Below are positions 27,559-35,381 of a stretch of 41,293 bases of DNA, in pieces; position 1 is the stretch's first letter, and each line of letters starts with the position of its first letter. Location: positions 34,755 to 76,047 of the forward strand of contig NZ_JASMRU010000027.1 in the NCBI RefSeq assembly GCF_030462585.1, read 5' to 3'. Both the position numbers and the translations under genes were made by a program. The notes beneath the pieces were generated by a model. That model was not told the DNA's origin and ran no database searches. It saw nothing but the letters and a program-made list of their open reading frames with translations. Source of the stretch: Pseudomonas sp. CAN1. Lineage in GTDB: Bacteria; Pseudomonadota; Gammaproteobacteria; Pseudomonadales; Pseudomonadaceae.

Positions 27559-28293
27559 ATGAAGATTCTGCCTCGCCAACTCTGCCTGTTGCCGCTGCTG
27601 GCCGCCATCGGCCTGGCCCATGCCGGCATCGAGATCAATGGCACCCGTGTGGTCTATCCCGCTGGCAAGAGCGAGGTATCGGTCAGCATGGTCAACAACG
27701 ACAAGGACGCCCGACTGGTGCAGGCCTGGGTCGACACCGGTGATGCCAGCGTACGCCCCGAGACCACCAAGGCGCCCTTCGTCATCACTCCTCCGCTGTC
27801 GCGCGTCAACCCCGGCAAGGGGCAGACCCTGCGGCTGATCTTCACCAAGGCCCAGGTCCCCCAGGACCGGGAAACCGTGTTCTGGCTCAATGTCCTGGAA
27901 ATCCCGCCCAAACCCAAGGCTGCGCAGGGCGAGGAGAGCAACTACCTGCAGTTTGCCGTGCGCTCGCGACTGAAGATCTTCTATCGCCCTTCCGGCCTGC
28001 CAGGCAGCCCGGACGAAGCCGTCAAGGCGATTCACTGGCGCCTGCTCGCCAAGGGCAACGGCTATGCCGTTGAGTGCGATAACCCCTCCGCTTACAACGT
28101 CTCGTTCAGCAACGTGAACCTCAAGGGTGCTCCGCGCGATGAGCGCGTCAGCAAGGGCGGCATGTGTCCCGCCAAAGGCAAGGAAACCTTCGCCGTGATG
28201 GGCGGCCCGGAAGGCTCCGGCGGCAAGGTGGTGTTCACCTCCATCAACGACTACGGCGGCTTTGACAACCACGAGGCTGACTTCAGCCGCTGA
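27559..28293 (+). CDS. Periplasmic fimbrial chaperone (PapD/FimC family)
   Basis: A 244-residue protein with a signal peptide (MKILPRQLCLLPLLAAIGLA, cleaved at AHA) and two immunoglobulin-like domains. The conserved Arg in NGTRVVYP and Lys in RLKIFYRP anchor the C-terminus of pilin subunits. TPPLSRVNPGKGQTLRLIFT is the hallmark F1-G1 strand region, and KIFYRPSGLPGSPDEA marks the start of the second domain. Two cysteines in domain 2 (ECDNPSAYNV, GGMCPAKG) suggest a disulphide. It caps and delivers pilin and adhesin subunits to the usher. The gene starts 71 bases after the pilin stop, beyond the intercistronic hairpin. Confidence 0.93.
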   Translation: MKILPRQLCLLPLLAAIGLAHAGIEINGTRVVYPAGKSEVSVSMVNNDKDARLVQAWVDTGDASVRPETTKAPFVITPPLSRVNPGKGQTLRLIFTKAQVPQDRETVFWLNVLEIPPKPKAAQGEESNYLQFAVRSRLKIFYRPSGLPGSPDEAVKAIHWRLLAKGNGYAVECDNPSAYNVSFSNVNLKGAPRDERVSKGGMCPAKGKETFAVMGGPEGSGGKVVFTSINDYGGFDNHEADFSR

Positions 28294-28330
28294 GGCCCTG
28301 CAAGACCACAGCAACCTCTCAGCAACCCCA

Positions 28331-28382
28331 TCCCCTGAGCAGCAGCTCCCACGTCCCCGGACGCTGGGCAGGGGAGGTTTTT
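28331..28382 (+). terminator. Terminator after the chaperone gene
   Basis: TCCCCTG (28331-28337) pairs with CAGGGGA (28369-28375), with an inner CGTCC..GGACG stem, followed by GGTTTTT. It divides pilin-chaperone from the usher unit, which therefore needs its own promoter. Confidence 0.65.
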
Positions 28383-28523
28383 GCCCGGGATCGGCATATC
28401 CACCCTGAAAGCGCGCTCCGAACGAAGAACAGCCGGTCGGAGCCGACTCTTTCGCGGCCTGCCGGGCCCTGGTTCGGACGGCTGCTTCAGCCCAGGCGAT
28501 AGAGAGATTTCCCCGGCAAGTCC

Positions 28524-28545
28524 TTGGGGGAATTCCTACATATCG
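28524..28545. promoter_or_regulatory. Pilus regulatory element, copy 2 (upstream of usher)
   Basis: TTGGGGGAATTCCTACATATCG repeats 26703-26724 almost exactly (GGGGG[T/A]ATTCCTACATATCG) but its left half-site is TTGGG instead of TAGGG. It lies about 130 bases before the usher start and beyond the chaperone terminator. Confidence 0.6.
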
Positions 28546-28673
28546 ATCTGACGCCCGGCAGTAATTTTTCTATCGAAGGTTGGCGCTGTGTTTCCCCCAG
28601 CGCCGCACCTGTCGGGATGCCACCGGCCACTTCCGGAGCATTCCTCGATACCTCAACCGTGGTGTCTACGAGC

Positions 28674-31271
28674 ATGAAACCGCACAAACGCATCGCCCCT
28701 GTGACTCACCCCCTGGCTGGCTGTCGTCTCGCCCGCCTGAGCCTCGCCATTCTGATCGCCCTGGGTCACATCCCGGCGCTGTGGGCCGACGACCAGTGGG
28801 TAGAGTTCAGCGACGCCTTCACCAGTGCCGATGGCCAGGTGGACATCTCGCGGTTCGAGAAGAACAACCCCGTCATGCCCGGAACCTATCGCGTCGACCT
28901 CTACGTCAACGGCTACCGCATCGCCCGCAAGGACATCGAATTCCGCGCTGTCGAGGGCCAGGCAAACGCCAGCGCCTGCTTCGACTACGCCACCCTCACA
29001 CAGATGAACGTCGATGTACTCAAGCTCGACCAGGCCCGGGTCAACCCCAGCAATGCCTGCATCGATCTCGCCGACGTCAGCCCCGAAGCCACTGCCAGCA
29101 TGGACATGGGCGAACTGCGCCTGGACGTCAGCATTCCCCAGGCCGCGCTGGTCAAGCAGGCTCGTGGCTACGTCAGCCCCGAACTCTGGGACGAAGGCAT
29201 CAACGCCTTCAAGCTTGGCTACAACTTCAACGGCTACACCGCCCAGCAGCGCAACGCCGGGGCCGCCGAGTCGCGCAACAGCAACGCCTTCCTGGGCCTC
29301 GACATGGGCCTGAACCTGGGCGGCTGGCGCCTGCGCAGCCAGGAAAGCGCCAGCTATGACCAGCAGTCCGGCGGCACCCAGTGGCAACGCGTCACCACCA
29401 CCGCCGAACACGACATCACCGCGTGGAAAGCCCAGGCCGTACTCGGCGAGAAATCCACCGAAGGCCGGCTGTTCAACTCCACGCCCTTCACCGGCGCCAG
29501 CATCGCCAGCGACGACCGCATGTACCCCGACTCGCTCAATGGCTACGCGCCGGTCGTGCGCGGCATGGCAAACACCCAGGCCCGTGTGGAAATCCGCCAG
29601 AACGGCATGCTGCTCTACGAAACCACCGTTGCTCCCGGCCCGTTCGAGATCAATGACCTCTACGCCACCGGCTATGGCGGCGACCTGGAAGTGACCGTCT
29701 ACGAGGCCGACGGCACCCGCCGCGAGTTCAGTGTGCCCTATGCGGCCACGCCGACCCTCCTGCGCCCCGGTCGCAGTCGCTGGGCGGTCACCACCGGCCG
29801 CCTGCGCCGTGATGACCTGCAGGAGACCCAACCCTACTTCGGCGAAGCCACCTACCAGCGTGGCATCAACAACTGGCTGACCGCCTATGCCGGCGGCCAG
29901 TCCACCACCGACGACCTCTATCGCAGCGCCCTCGGCGGCCTGGCCTTCAATACCCCGGTCGGCGCCGTGTCGCTGGACATCACCCAGTCCCAGGCCAACC
30001 TCTATGGCGGCGCCCGCGAGTCCGGCCACAGCACCCGACTGGCCTACTCGCGCAGCTTCCCGGAAATCGGCACCGACTTCGCCCTGGCCACCTTCCGCTA
30101 CTCCAGCTCCGGCTACCTCGACCTCGTCGATGCCGCCAGCCTCGATGACCTGATGCGCAAGGCCGGCACCAGCAACCCGGATTCGGTCGGTTATGCCCGC
30201 AGCAAGCAACGCCAGACTCTGACCCTCAACCAGAACCTCGGCGAGCGCATCGGCCAGCTCAACATCACCGCCAGCCGCGACCGCTACTGGGGTGAGCAGC
30301 CCGGCTCGACCACCTATTCGCTGGGCTACAACACCCGTATCAAGCGTGCCAGCGTCGGCATCACCGCCAGCCGCACCTACAACACCGACGATGTCAGCGG
30401 CCAGAGCGGCTACGACAGCCAGATCACCCTCAACCTGTCGATCCCCCTGGGCGGCCCGTCCGTACGCCACCCGGCCACCCTCAGCCTCAACAGCACCCAC
30501 GACCGGCAGAACGGCAACAGCCAGAACGCCGGCATCAACGGCTCGCTCGGCGAAACCAACCAGTACACCTACGGCGTGCAGGCCAGCCGCTCCGACTCGC
30601 GTGACGGCACCGGCTTCGTCGGCAACGCCGGCTGGCAGTCGCGCTACGCCAACCTGGGCGCGGGCTACAGTCAGTCTGACGACTACCGCCAGGCCTCCGT
30701 CAGTGCTACCGGCGGGCTGGTGGCGTATTCCGGTGGCGTGGTGCTGATGCCCAGCCAGGACATTGGCAGCCCCATCGGCCTGGTCGAAGCCAAGGGCGCC
30801 ACGGGTGCGCGTCTCTCCAGCAGTGGCGAGGCCCGTATCGACGGCAATGGCCAGGCCGTAGCGGCCGGCCTCATGCCCTATCGGCAGAACGACGTCACCC
30901 TCGACCCCGAAGGCACCTCCATGGACGTGGAACTGCAGACCACCCGCGTACAGACCGTTCCCCGCGCCGGAGCCGTGGTCAAGCTCACCTTCGAAACCGA
31001 ATCCGGCCGCGCCGTGCTGATCACCGCCCGCCGCCCCAACGGCGAAGAACTGCCCTTTGGCGCCGCCGCCCTGGATGAAGAAGGGCATGAAGTCGGCACC
31101 GTAGGGCAGGGCGGCAACATCTTCGTACGCGGCGCGGAGCAGGGCGGCCGGCTGACGCTGAGCTGGGGCGAAGGCCCCGGTCGCCAGTGCCACCTCGACT
31201 ACAGCTTGCCGGAGCGCCAGGACGGCGATAGCGAGCAGCCCTTTACCACGCTGGAGGCCGAGTGCAAGTGA
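28674..31271 (+). CDS. Outer-membrane fimbrial usher (FimD/PapC family)
   Basis: An 865-residue usher, in the normal range. A basic signal peptide of ~40 residues ends at LWADDQ. The N-terminal periplasmic domain (~40-165) contains VEFSDAF, FDYATLTQMNVDVLKLD and a Cys pair. Then comes the 24-strand beta-barrel region with FKLGYNFNGYTAQQR, LGLDMGLNLGGWRLRSQES, MYPDSLNGYAPVVRGMA and ARVEIRQNGMLLYETTVAPG (plug region). The C-terminal domain ends in CHLDYSLPERQ. It secretes and polymerises pilin subunits brought by the chaperone. The start MKPHKRIAPV is chosen as the beginning of the signal peptide, although no clear Shine-Dalgarno precedes it; an upstream TTG frame would overlap the regulatory element. 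Confidence 0.93.
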   Translation: MKPHKRIAPVTHPLAGCRLARLSLAILIALGHIPALWADDQWVEFSDAFTSADGQVDISRFEKNNPVMPGTYRVDLYVNGYRIARKDIEFRAVEGQANASACFDYATLTQMNVDVLKLDQARVNPSNACIDLADVSPEATASMDMGELRLDVSIPQAALVKQARGYVSPELWDEGINAFKLGYNFNGYTAQQRNAGAAESRNSNAFLGLDMGLNLGGWRLRSQESASYDQQSGGTQWQRVTTTAEHDITAWKAQAVLGEKSTEGRLFNSTPFTGASIASDDRMYPDSLNGYAPVVRGMANTQARVEIRQNGMLLYETTVAPGPFEINDLYATGYGGDLEVTVYEADGTRREFSVPYAATPTLLRPGRSRWAVTTGRLRRDDLQETQPYFGEATYQRGINNWLTAYAGGQSTTDDLYRSALGGLAFNTPVGAVSLDITQSQANLYGGARESGHSTRLAYSRSFPEIGTDFALATFRYSSSGYLDLVDAASLDDLMRKAGTSNPDSVGYARSKQRQTLTLNQNLGERIGQLNITASRDRYWGEQPGSTTYSLGYNTRIKRASVGITASRTYNTDDVSGQSGYDSQITLNLSIPLGGPSVRHPATLSLNSTHDRQNGNSQNAGINGSLGETNQYTYGVQASRSDSRDGTGFVGNAGWQSRYANLGAGYSQSDDYRQASVSATGGLVAYSGGVVLMPSQDIGSPIGLVEAKGATGARLSSSGEARIDGNGQAVAAGLMPYRQNDVTLDPEGTSMDVELQTTRVQTVPRAGAVVKLTFETESGRAVLITARRPNGEELPFGAAALDEEGHEVGTVGQGGNIFVRGAEQGGRLTLSWGEGPGRQCHLDYSLPERQDGDSEQPFTTLEAECK

Positions 31272-31411
31272 ACCGAACCAACCTTGCCCGGTACGCCGAG
31301 CCGATCACCGATCCACTGGTACGGGATGCCAATGATCTTCGGCACTCCAGAACATCGACCACCAGCGGCCTCGACACGTCGAGGGGCGCTTCCAGGAACG
31401 AGGACCGCACC

Positions 31412-32446
31412 ATGGCCAAGAAAGCCAAACTGACACTCGCCGGACTTGCCCTGTCATGTCTGCTCGCCCTGTTCGCGACCCCGGAGGAAGCCAGTGCGGC
31501 GACCACCTGTACTTTCAGCCCGGCAGCTCCAGCCTATGTCACCCTGAACTTGCCCAGCAGCATTACGGTACCGGCCGGTGCCAAGGTTGGTGCGGTACTC
31601 TGGTCAGGAAGCACCGGAAATACCCAGAGCCTTGCAACCAACTGCAATGGAACCTGGTATGCCGTTATTGCTTATGTATCCGGCGTCTCGATGGCACAGA
31701 CTGCCGCCGCGGACGTCTATGCCACCAACGTTCCGGGAATCGGAGTCAAGGTCACAGGCTACGGGACTTCCATGCCCACTCCGGGTACTGCTCGTAACAT
31801 GGTCACATACGGCGCCGGAACGATCGGGAGTTACCTGTCTTTCGGACTGTCGCTCGTCCTCACCGGCCCAGTGGGTTCGGGAGGCACTGTAAAACTGGCA
31901 TCCCCCTTGGCAGGCGGCTATTCCAGCAACAGCCCCACGACCTTGCTGCAGGCGACGGCGTACGGCCTGTTGAATATCACTGGCTCCACGAAGATCAACC
32001 TGCCCGGCTGCACCACATCCAATGTTGACGTGCCCATGGGGCGTATTCCTCTCAACCGCTTCTCCGCAGGCGTGGGCAGCACTTCACCTTCCGTACCCTT
32101 CCAGCTGGAACTCAATTGCCCGGCGAACTGGAATGGCATCAACTACAGGATCGATCCTGCCACGCCAGTGGTTTCCGGCACCAATGCAGTGGTTGCACTG
32201 GATGCCAGCTCCACTGCGTCGGGCATCGGCCTGCAATTGCTCGACAATGTCGACAGCCCGCTGTCAGCGGACAAGGGATTCCAGAAAGCCGTACCGCTGG
32301 GCAGTGCGCCAGGTAGTGACGCCTACAACAAGGCCGCCGCCGGCATCTACCAGATTCCGCTGCGGGCTCGTTACTACCGCACTGGCGCTACCGTTGGCGC
32401 GGGCAAGGCCAACAGCTCGATGACCTTCACCATCACCTACCAGTGA
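31412..32446 (+). CDS. Fimbrial tip adhesin 1 (two-domain, FimH-like layout)
   Basis: A 344-residue exported protein. The signal peptide runs to ~31 (cleavage at EASA/ATTC). The N-terminal ~180 residues form a beta-rich candidate receptor-binding domain; the remainder is a pilin domain with Cys pairs and the markers DVPMGRIPLNRFSAGVGSTS, VALDASSTASGIGLQLLDN and the closing strand ANSSMTFTITYQ. This two-domain layout is that of tip adhesins, which are inserted first by the usher. AGGACC before the start is acceptable. GC content is lower than in the usher. The receptor is unknown. It shares its fold and several motifs with the next gene. Confidence 0.85.
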   Translation: MAKKAKLTLAGLALSCLLALFATPEEASAATTCTFSPAAPAYVTLNLPSSITVPAGAKVGAVLWSGSTGNTQSLATNCNGTWYAVIAYVSGVSMAQTAAADVYATNVPGIGVKVTGYGTSMPTPGTARNMVTYGAGTIGSYLSFGLSLVLTGPVGSGGTVKLASPLAGGYSSNSPTTLLQATAYGLLNITGSTKINLPGCTTSNVDVPMGRIPLNRFSAGVGSTSPSVPFQLELNCPANWNGINYRIDPATPVVSGTNAVVALDASSTASGIGLQLLDNVDSPLSADKGFQKAVPLGSAPGSDAYNKAAAGIYQIPLRARYYRTGATVGAGKANSSMTFTITYQ

Positions 32447-32560
32447 GCTTGGCGCTGATCTGGCCGAGGCGGCGCGACTATCCTCACGCCGGGCAAGCCA
32501 GCCCCACTGCGAGCCAGGCTAGATGGTGTGTAGACCGCAGGAGTCTTCAAGGAGCAGGCA

Positions 32561-33547
32561 ATGCAAAGCCGATTCATCGTCCTGGCCGCCGTACTGGTCG
32601 GTGTTCTGTTCGTCGGGCAGAGCTCCTGGGCGGCGATATGCAGCTTTACCAGTGGCGGGCCTGGCAGCTACACCATTCCGGCAATTCCCCCCATCTCGGT
32701 GAGTAGAGATATCGCCCCCGGAACGCCATTGACGAGCGTGCTGGGGCCTTATTCCACAAGCACTGCGAAAGTTTCCTGCGTCGGCAAGATGTGGGTGACG
32801 GGAAAGTTTGGCCCCGTGCTGGAGGCCTCCGGAATAGAAAACGTCTACAAGACCAATGTTCCGGGGGTGGGGATAAAAATGTGGAATGGCGGCAGTGCTA
32901 CCCCGGTTTACTTTGGTAACTCGATAAACTCCTGGGGGGTTCCGTCGGATAACTACAGCGGCGATCTCTGGCTGCGTAATACCTACCTCCAGTTCATTGC
33001 GATAGGAACCGTTTCGGCAGGGAACTACAGCCTTTCCAATCCCATCATGGAGGGTTACGCAAGCGCCTCCCCGACAGCTCAGTCGAATGCCCTGCTGTAT
33101 GCCTCCTTTTCACTCAACTCATTTGCCATTACCGCCAGGAGCTGCGCGACGCCGAACGTGACGGTCAATCTCGGCAAGCACAAGATTTCCGAGTTCACCG
33201 GCATCGGCTCGGTGAGTTCCAGCACGCCATTCAACTTTGCGATGAACAACTGCATGGCCGGCATGGCGTCGATAAGCTACATGTTCCAGCCAGTGACCAG
33301 CCTGATCAGCAGCCCCGCGCAATACATCACCCTGGATGGCTCCTCGACTGCATCGGGAGTGGGTATCCAGGTGCTGTTCGATAACGACACGCCGGTGCCT
33401 TTCAATATCAAGACACGCTTCACGGGCTACAGCGGCGCCGCGGGTAGTTACTCCATTCCAATGAAGGCCCGATACATCAAGATTGCGGACACGCTGAAGG
33501 CGGGTACTGCCAACTCTTCGGTGGTGTTCACCATGACCTACGAATAA
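32561..33547 (+). CDS. Fimbrial tip adhesin 2 (two-domain)
   Basis: A 328-residue exported protein with signal peptide MQSRFIVLAAVLVGVLFVGQ, cleaved near SSWA/AICSF. The layout matches adhesin 1: an N-terminal domain (~25-190) and a pilin domain carrying CATPNVTVNLGKHKISEFTG, ITLDGSSTASGVGIQVLFDN and the final strand ANSSVVFTMTYE. The pilin halves of the two adhesins are clearly related, but the N-terminal domains differ much more, as expected if receptor specificity diverged after duplication. AAGGAG lies 9 bases ahead of the start. Base composition is visibly less GC-rich than the usher and flanking genes. Confidence 0.85.
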   Translation: MQSRFIVLAAVLVGVLFVGQSSWAAICSFTSGGPGSYTIPAIPPISVSRDIAPGTPLTSVLGPYSTSTAKVSCVGKMWVTGKFGPVLEASGIENVYKTNVPGVGIKMWNGGSATPVYFGNSINSWGVPSDNYSGDLWLRNTYLQFIAIGTVSAGNYSLSNPIMEGYASASPTAQSNALLYASFSLNSFAITARSCATPNVTVNLGKHKISEFTGIGSVSSSTPFNFAMNNCMAGMASISYMFQPVTSLISSPAQYITLDGSSTASGVGIQVLFDNDTPVPFNIKTRFTGYSGAAGSYSIPMKARYIKIADTLKAGTANSSVVFTMTYE

Positions 33548-33742
33548 ACAGGGCGACTGCCGTTGTTGGCTTCTGATGGCTAACTCGCACTGCAATACGT
33601 AAGCGGTGGGTGTGCAACTTGTTGCAAGAAAGCACCACTACGTGAGGCAGAAGCGCAATTCGGAATCCCCTGACGCAGCCACCGGAAGGATGCGCAGGTC
33701 TTGATATTGCTGCCTTTGCACAGGGCTCGGTAACGTCGCTCC

Positions 33743-33935
33743 GCCATGACGAAAGTCGTGGCCGGGCGTGAGAACCCGTGTAGATGCGGCGCGGCAGCGT
33801 CATTCGTACAGCCGGTGAAACTTCATCGGCCGTGCGCATTCAATGACGGCCGTGCAAGGCGGGCTTCGGCCCGGGCTGGTAGCCTGCATCACCGGTTTCT
33901 CACCCTTGCACGGTCCGTCTCCCTACCCGTGAGAA
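33743..33935 (+). ncRNA. Candidate structured RNA region (several stable hairpins)
   Basis: Within about 190 bases there is a hairpin with a GAAA tetraloop (GCCATGAC-GAAA-GTCGTGGC, 33743-33762) and a hairpin GCCGGTGA/TCATCGGC (33811-33830). A 10-bp closing stem CCGTGCAAGG/CCTTGCACGG (33850-33859 with 33904-33913) encloses a CGGGC-TTCG-GCCCG hairpin (33860-33873) and a GGCT/AGCC hairpin. This resembles a multibranched RNA. The strand could be either. I did not match it to a known riboswitch or sRNA. Confidence 0.35.
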
Positions 33936-34181
33936 GGTTGGACAGGCGGCTCCTCAATAGATGCAGGAGTATCTGAGATGCCTTATCCGGCTTTTACCCC
34001 CGCGCTCCGCCAAGCCGATTCACTTCCTCAATTCCTCGCGAAGCTTTCTGGTAGCCCTTCGTTCGCCCGCAACCGTCTGGAGAGTTCCTGATCCTCGCTT
34101 CCATTGTTTGCAGAAGCGAAGCCGTGCGTTGTGCTTTCCGAAGGCCGGCGCACTCGCCACCCACGGATCGAGGAACTCTCC

Positions 34182-34514
34182 ATGCGCAAGAGACGCTACG
34201 TCACCCATATCCCGCCAGCTGATGGCCAGCCCGGCCTTGAGCTCGGTTGGCCGGCGGACTGCCAGTCGGCCATGGATGATGCCCTGCAACGCGCCGAGCA
34301 CTGGTTGGCTCAGGCGAACAAGCCGATCCTCTGGACGGCCATGATCATCGGTCGCCAGGAGCAGGATGGCGCCACCCGCCGTACCGCCTATGAGGTCGCC
34401 TTCCTCACCCGTCTGCAACAGCGCCTGGAGGAACTGGAGCGGGCAGCTCGCGAGCGCCAGGCTTCCCGCGACCGTCGCTCACGGCTCCAGGGCGTCATCC
34501 TGCCTCCGGTCTGA
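34182..34514 (+). CDS. Hypothetical protein (110 aa)
   Basis: A 110-residue soluble, basic protein. The N-terminal half is mixed (MRKRRYVTHIPPADGQPGLE; QSAMDDALQRAEHWLAQANK), then YEVAFLTRLQQRLEELERAA forms a long charged helix ending in RDRRSRLQGVILPPV. AGGAA lies 7 bases ahead of the start and codon usage fits the genome, so it is probably real. There is no signal peptide, membrane segment or recognised domain. It sits alone between the pilus and trimeric adhesin genes. Confidence 0.55.
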   Translation: MRKRRYVTHIPPADGQPGLELGWPADCQSAMDDALQRAEHWLAQANKPILWTAMIIGRQEQDGATRRTAYEVAFLTRLQQRLEELERAARERQASRDRRSRLQGVILPPV

Positions 34515-35381
34515 CGGTGCTGCCGATTGCCGCCGTTGGCCCTGGTCAACGGTTGGTAACCGCGCATGGCTATCGACCCTGCCGGCCCTCCCGGCAATCC
34601 CACGGACTGACCTGCGCGTTCGCATCCCCACCCAAGCTTTTCTCTCCTTCAGGCAACGACTTCGGACTCCTCCGAAAGCCGTCGTCTTCTGAGGTCCGCT
34701 TGCTCGGTACTTGCTCAAAGCTCGTACCAGAGCGCTGCGCGCTATCGCCAATCCTCCCGCCGGCAAGCCCGACAATCCACTGATACCGCCTTGCCGGCAG
34801 GGCACGGCGCAAGCCCGAAAAGGCGGCTGGATCGACTTACCGGAAAGTTCCTACGGTCACTGCTGGGGATACTGATTATTAAGAAACGGCCGGGTTTTTA
34901 TCGTTAGCGCCTCGAAGAACCCTGTGCCCATTCCGCCATGAAAGCGCTTCCCATCCCGCCCGTTTCCACCCCGCAACGCCTGCCGCGATTGCCAGGGGAC
35001 GGCTGCGCCTGGGTCGCTCTCATCCTGGCCTTCATGCGGCGCTCCGTCGCCCTCGCACTTCTTCACCTGCTCGATCTCCCGGCCTGCCGGCCGGCCACGC
35101 GCCGCCTTCGCCATGCCTTCGGCCGTCGCGCCTCTCTCCTGAATTTCCGGTCCGCCGCCAGCCCTGGCTGCCCATGCGGGCGCCACGTCAGCGCGCCTGT
35201 AGCGCCCTTGCCCGGCGCGGCCCATCGCCCTTTACGCAGCACGGCAGGCACCGGATGCGCCCTGCGCGCCCGGCCTTTCGCCGCGTGGCAAACCTCGTCC
35301 CGCTGATTCATCGGGCTTTAGAACCCGGCTCCCTGGGCCGGCAGTGAACCGTGGCTCTCTGAGCCCGCAAGGAGTTTTCTC
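34515..35381. other. Leader region of the trimeric adhesin, no well-supported gene
   Basis: 867 bases with weak coding signal on both strands. A 122-codon plus-strand frame at 34938-35306 has acceptable codon use but no ribosome binding site, an Arg-rich composition and an equally long frame on the other strand, so I do not call it. AAGTTCCTACG at 34847 recurs near 18617. AAGGAG at 35369-35374 is the ribosome binding site of the adhesin. A GGTAC..GTACC inverted repeat lies near 34706-34729. Confidence 0.45.

Noticed and set aside
28653-31193. 846-residue minus-strand frame opposite the usher
   Set aside because: It is a shadow of the usher gene caused by high GC3; it has no ribosome binding site, domain or motif, whereas the plus strand has a complete usher.
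33700-33960. c-di-GMP-I or other known riboswitch ahead of the adhesin
   Set aside because: The conserved cores (for example GCAAA and ACGCAAAGCC of the c-di-GMP-I class) are not found; only generic hairpins are seen.
34938-35306. 122-codon plus-strand frame in the adhesin leader
   Set aside because: It has no Shine-Dalgarno, an Arg/Pro-rich low-information translation and an equally long antisense frame; codon use alone is not enough to call a gene.
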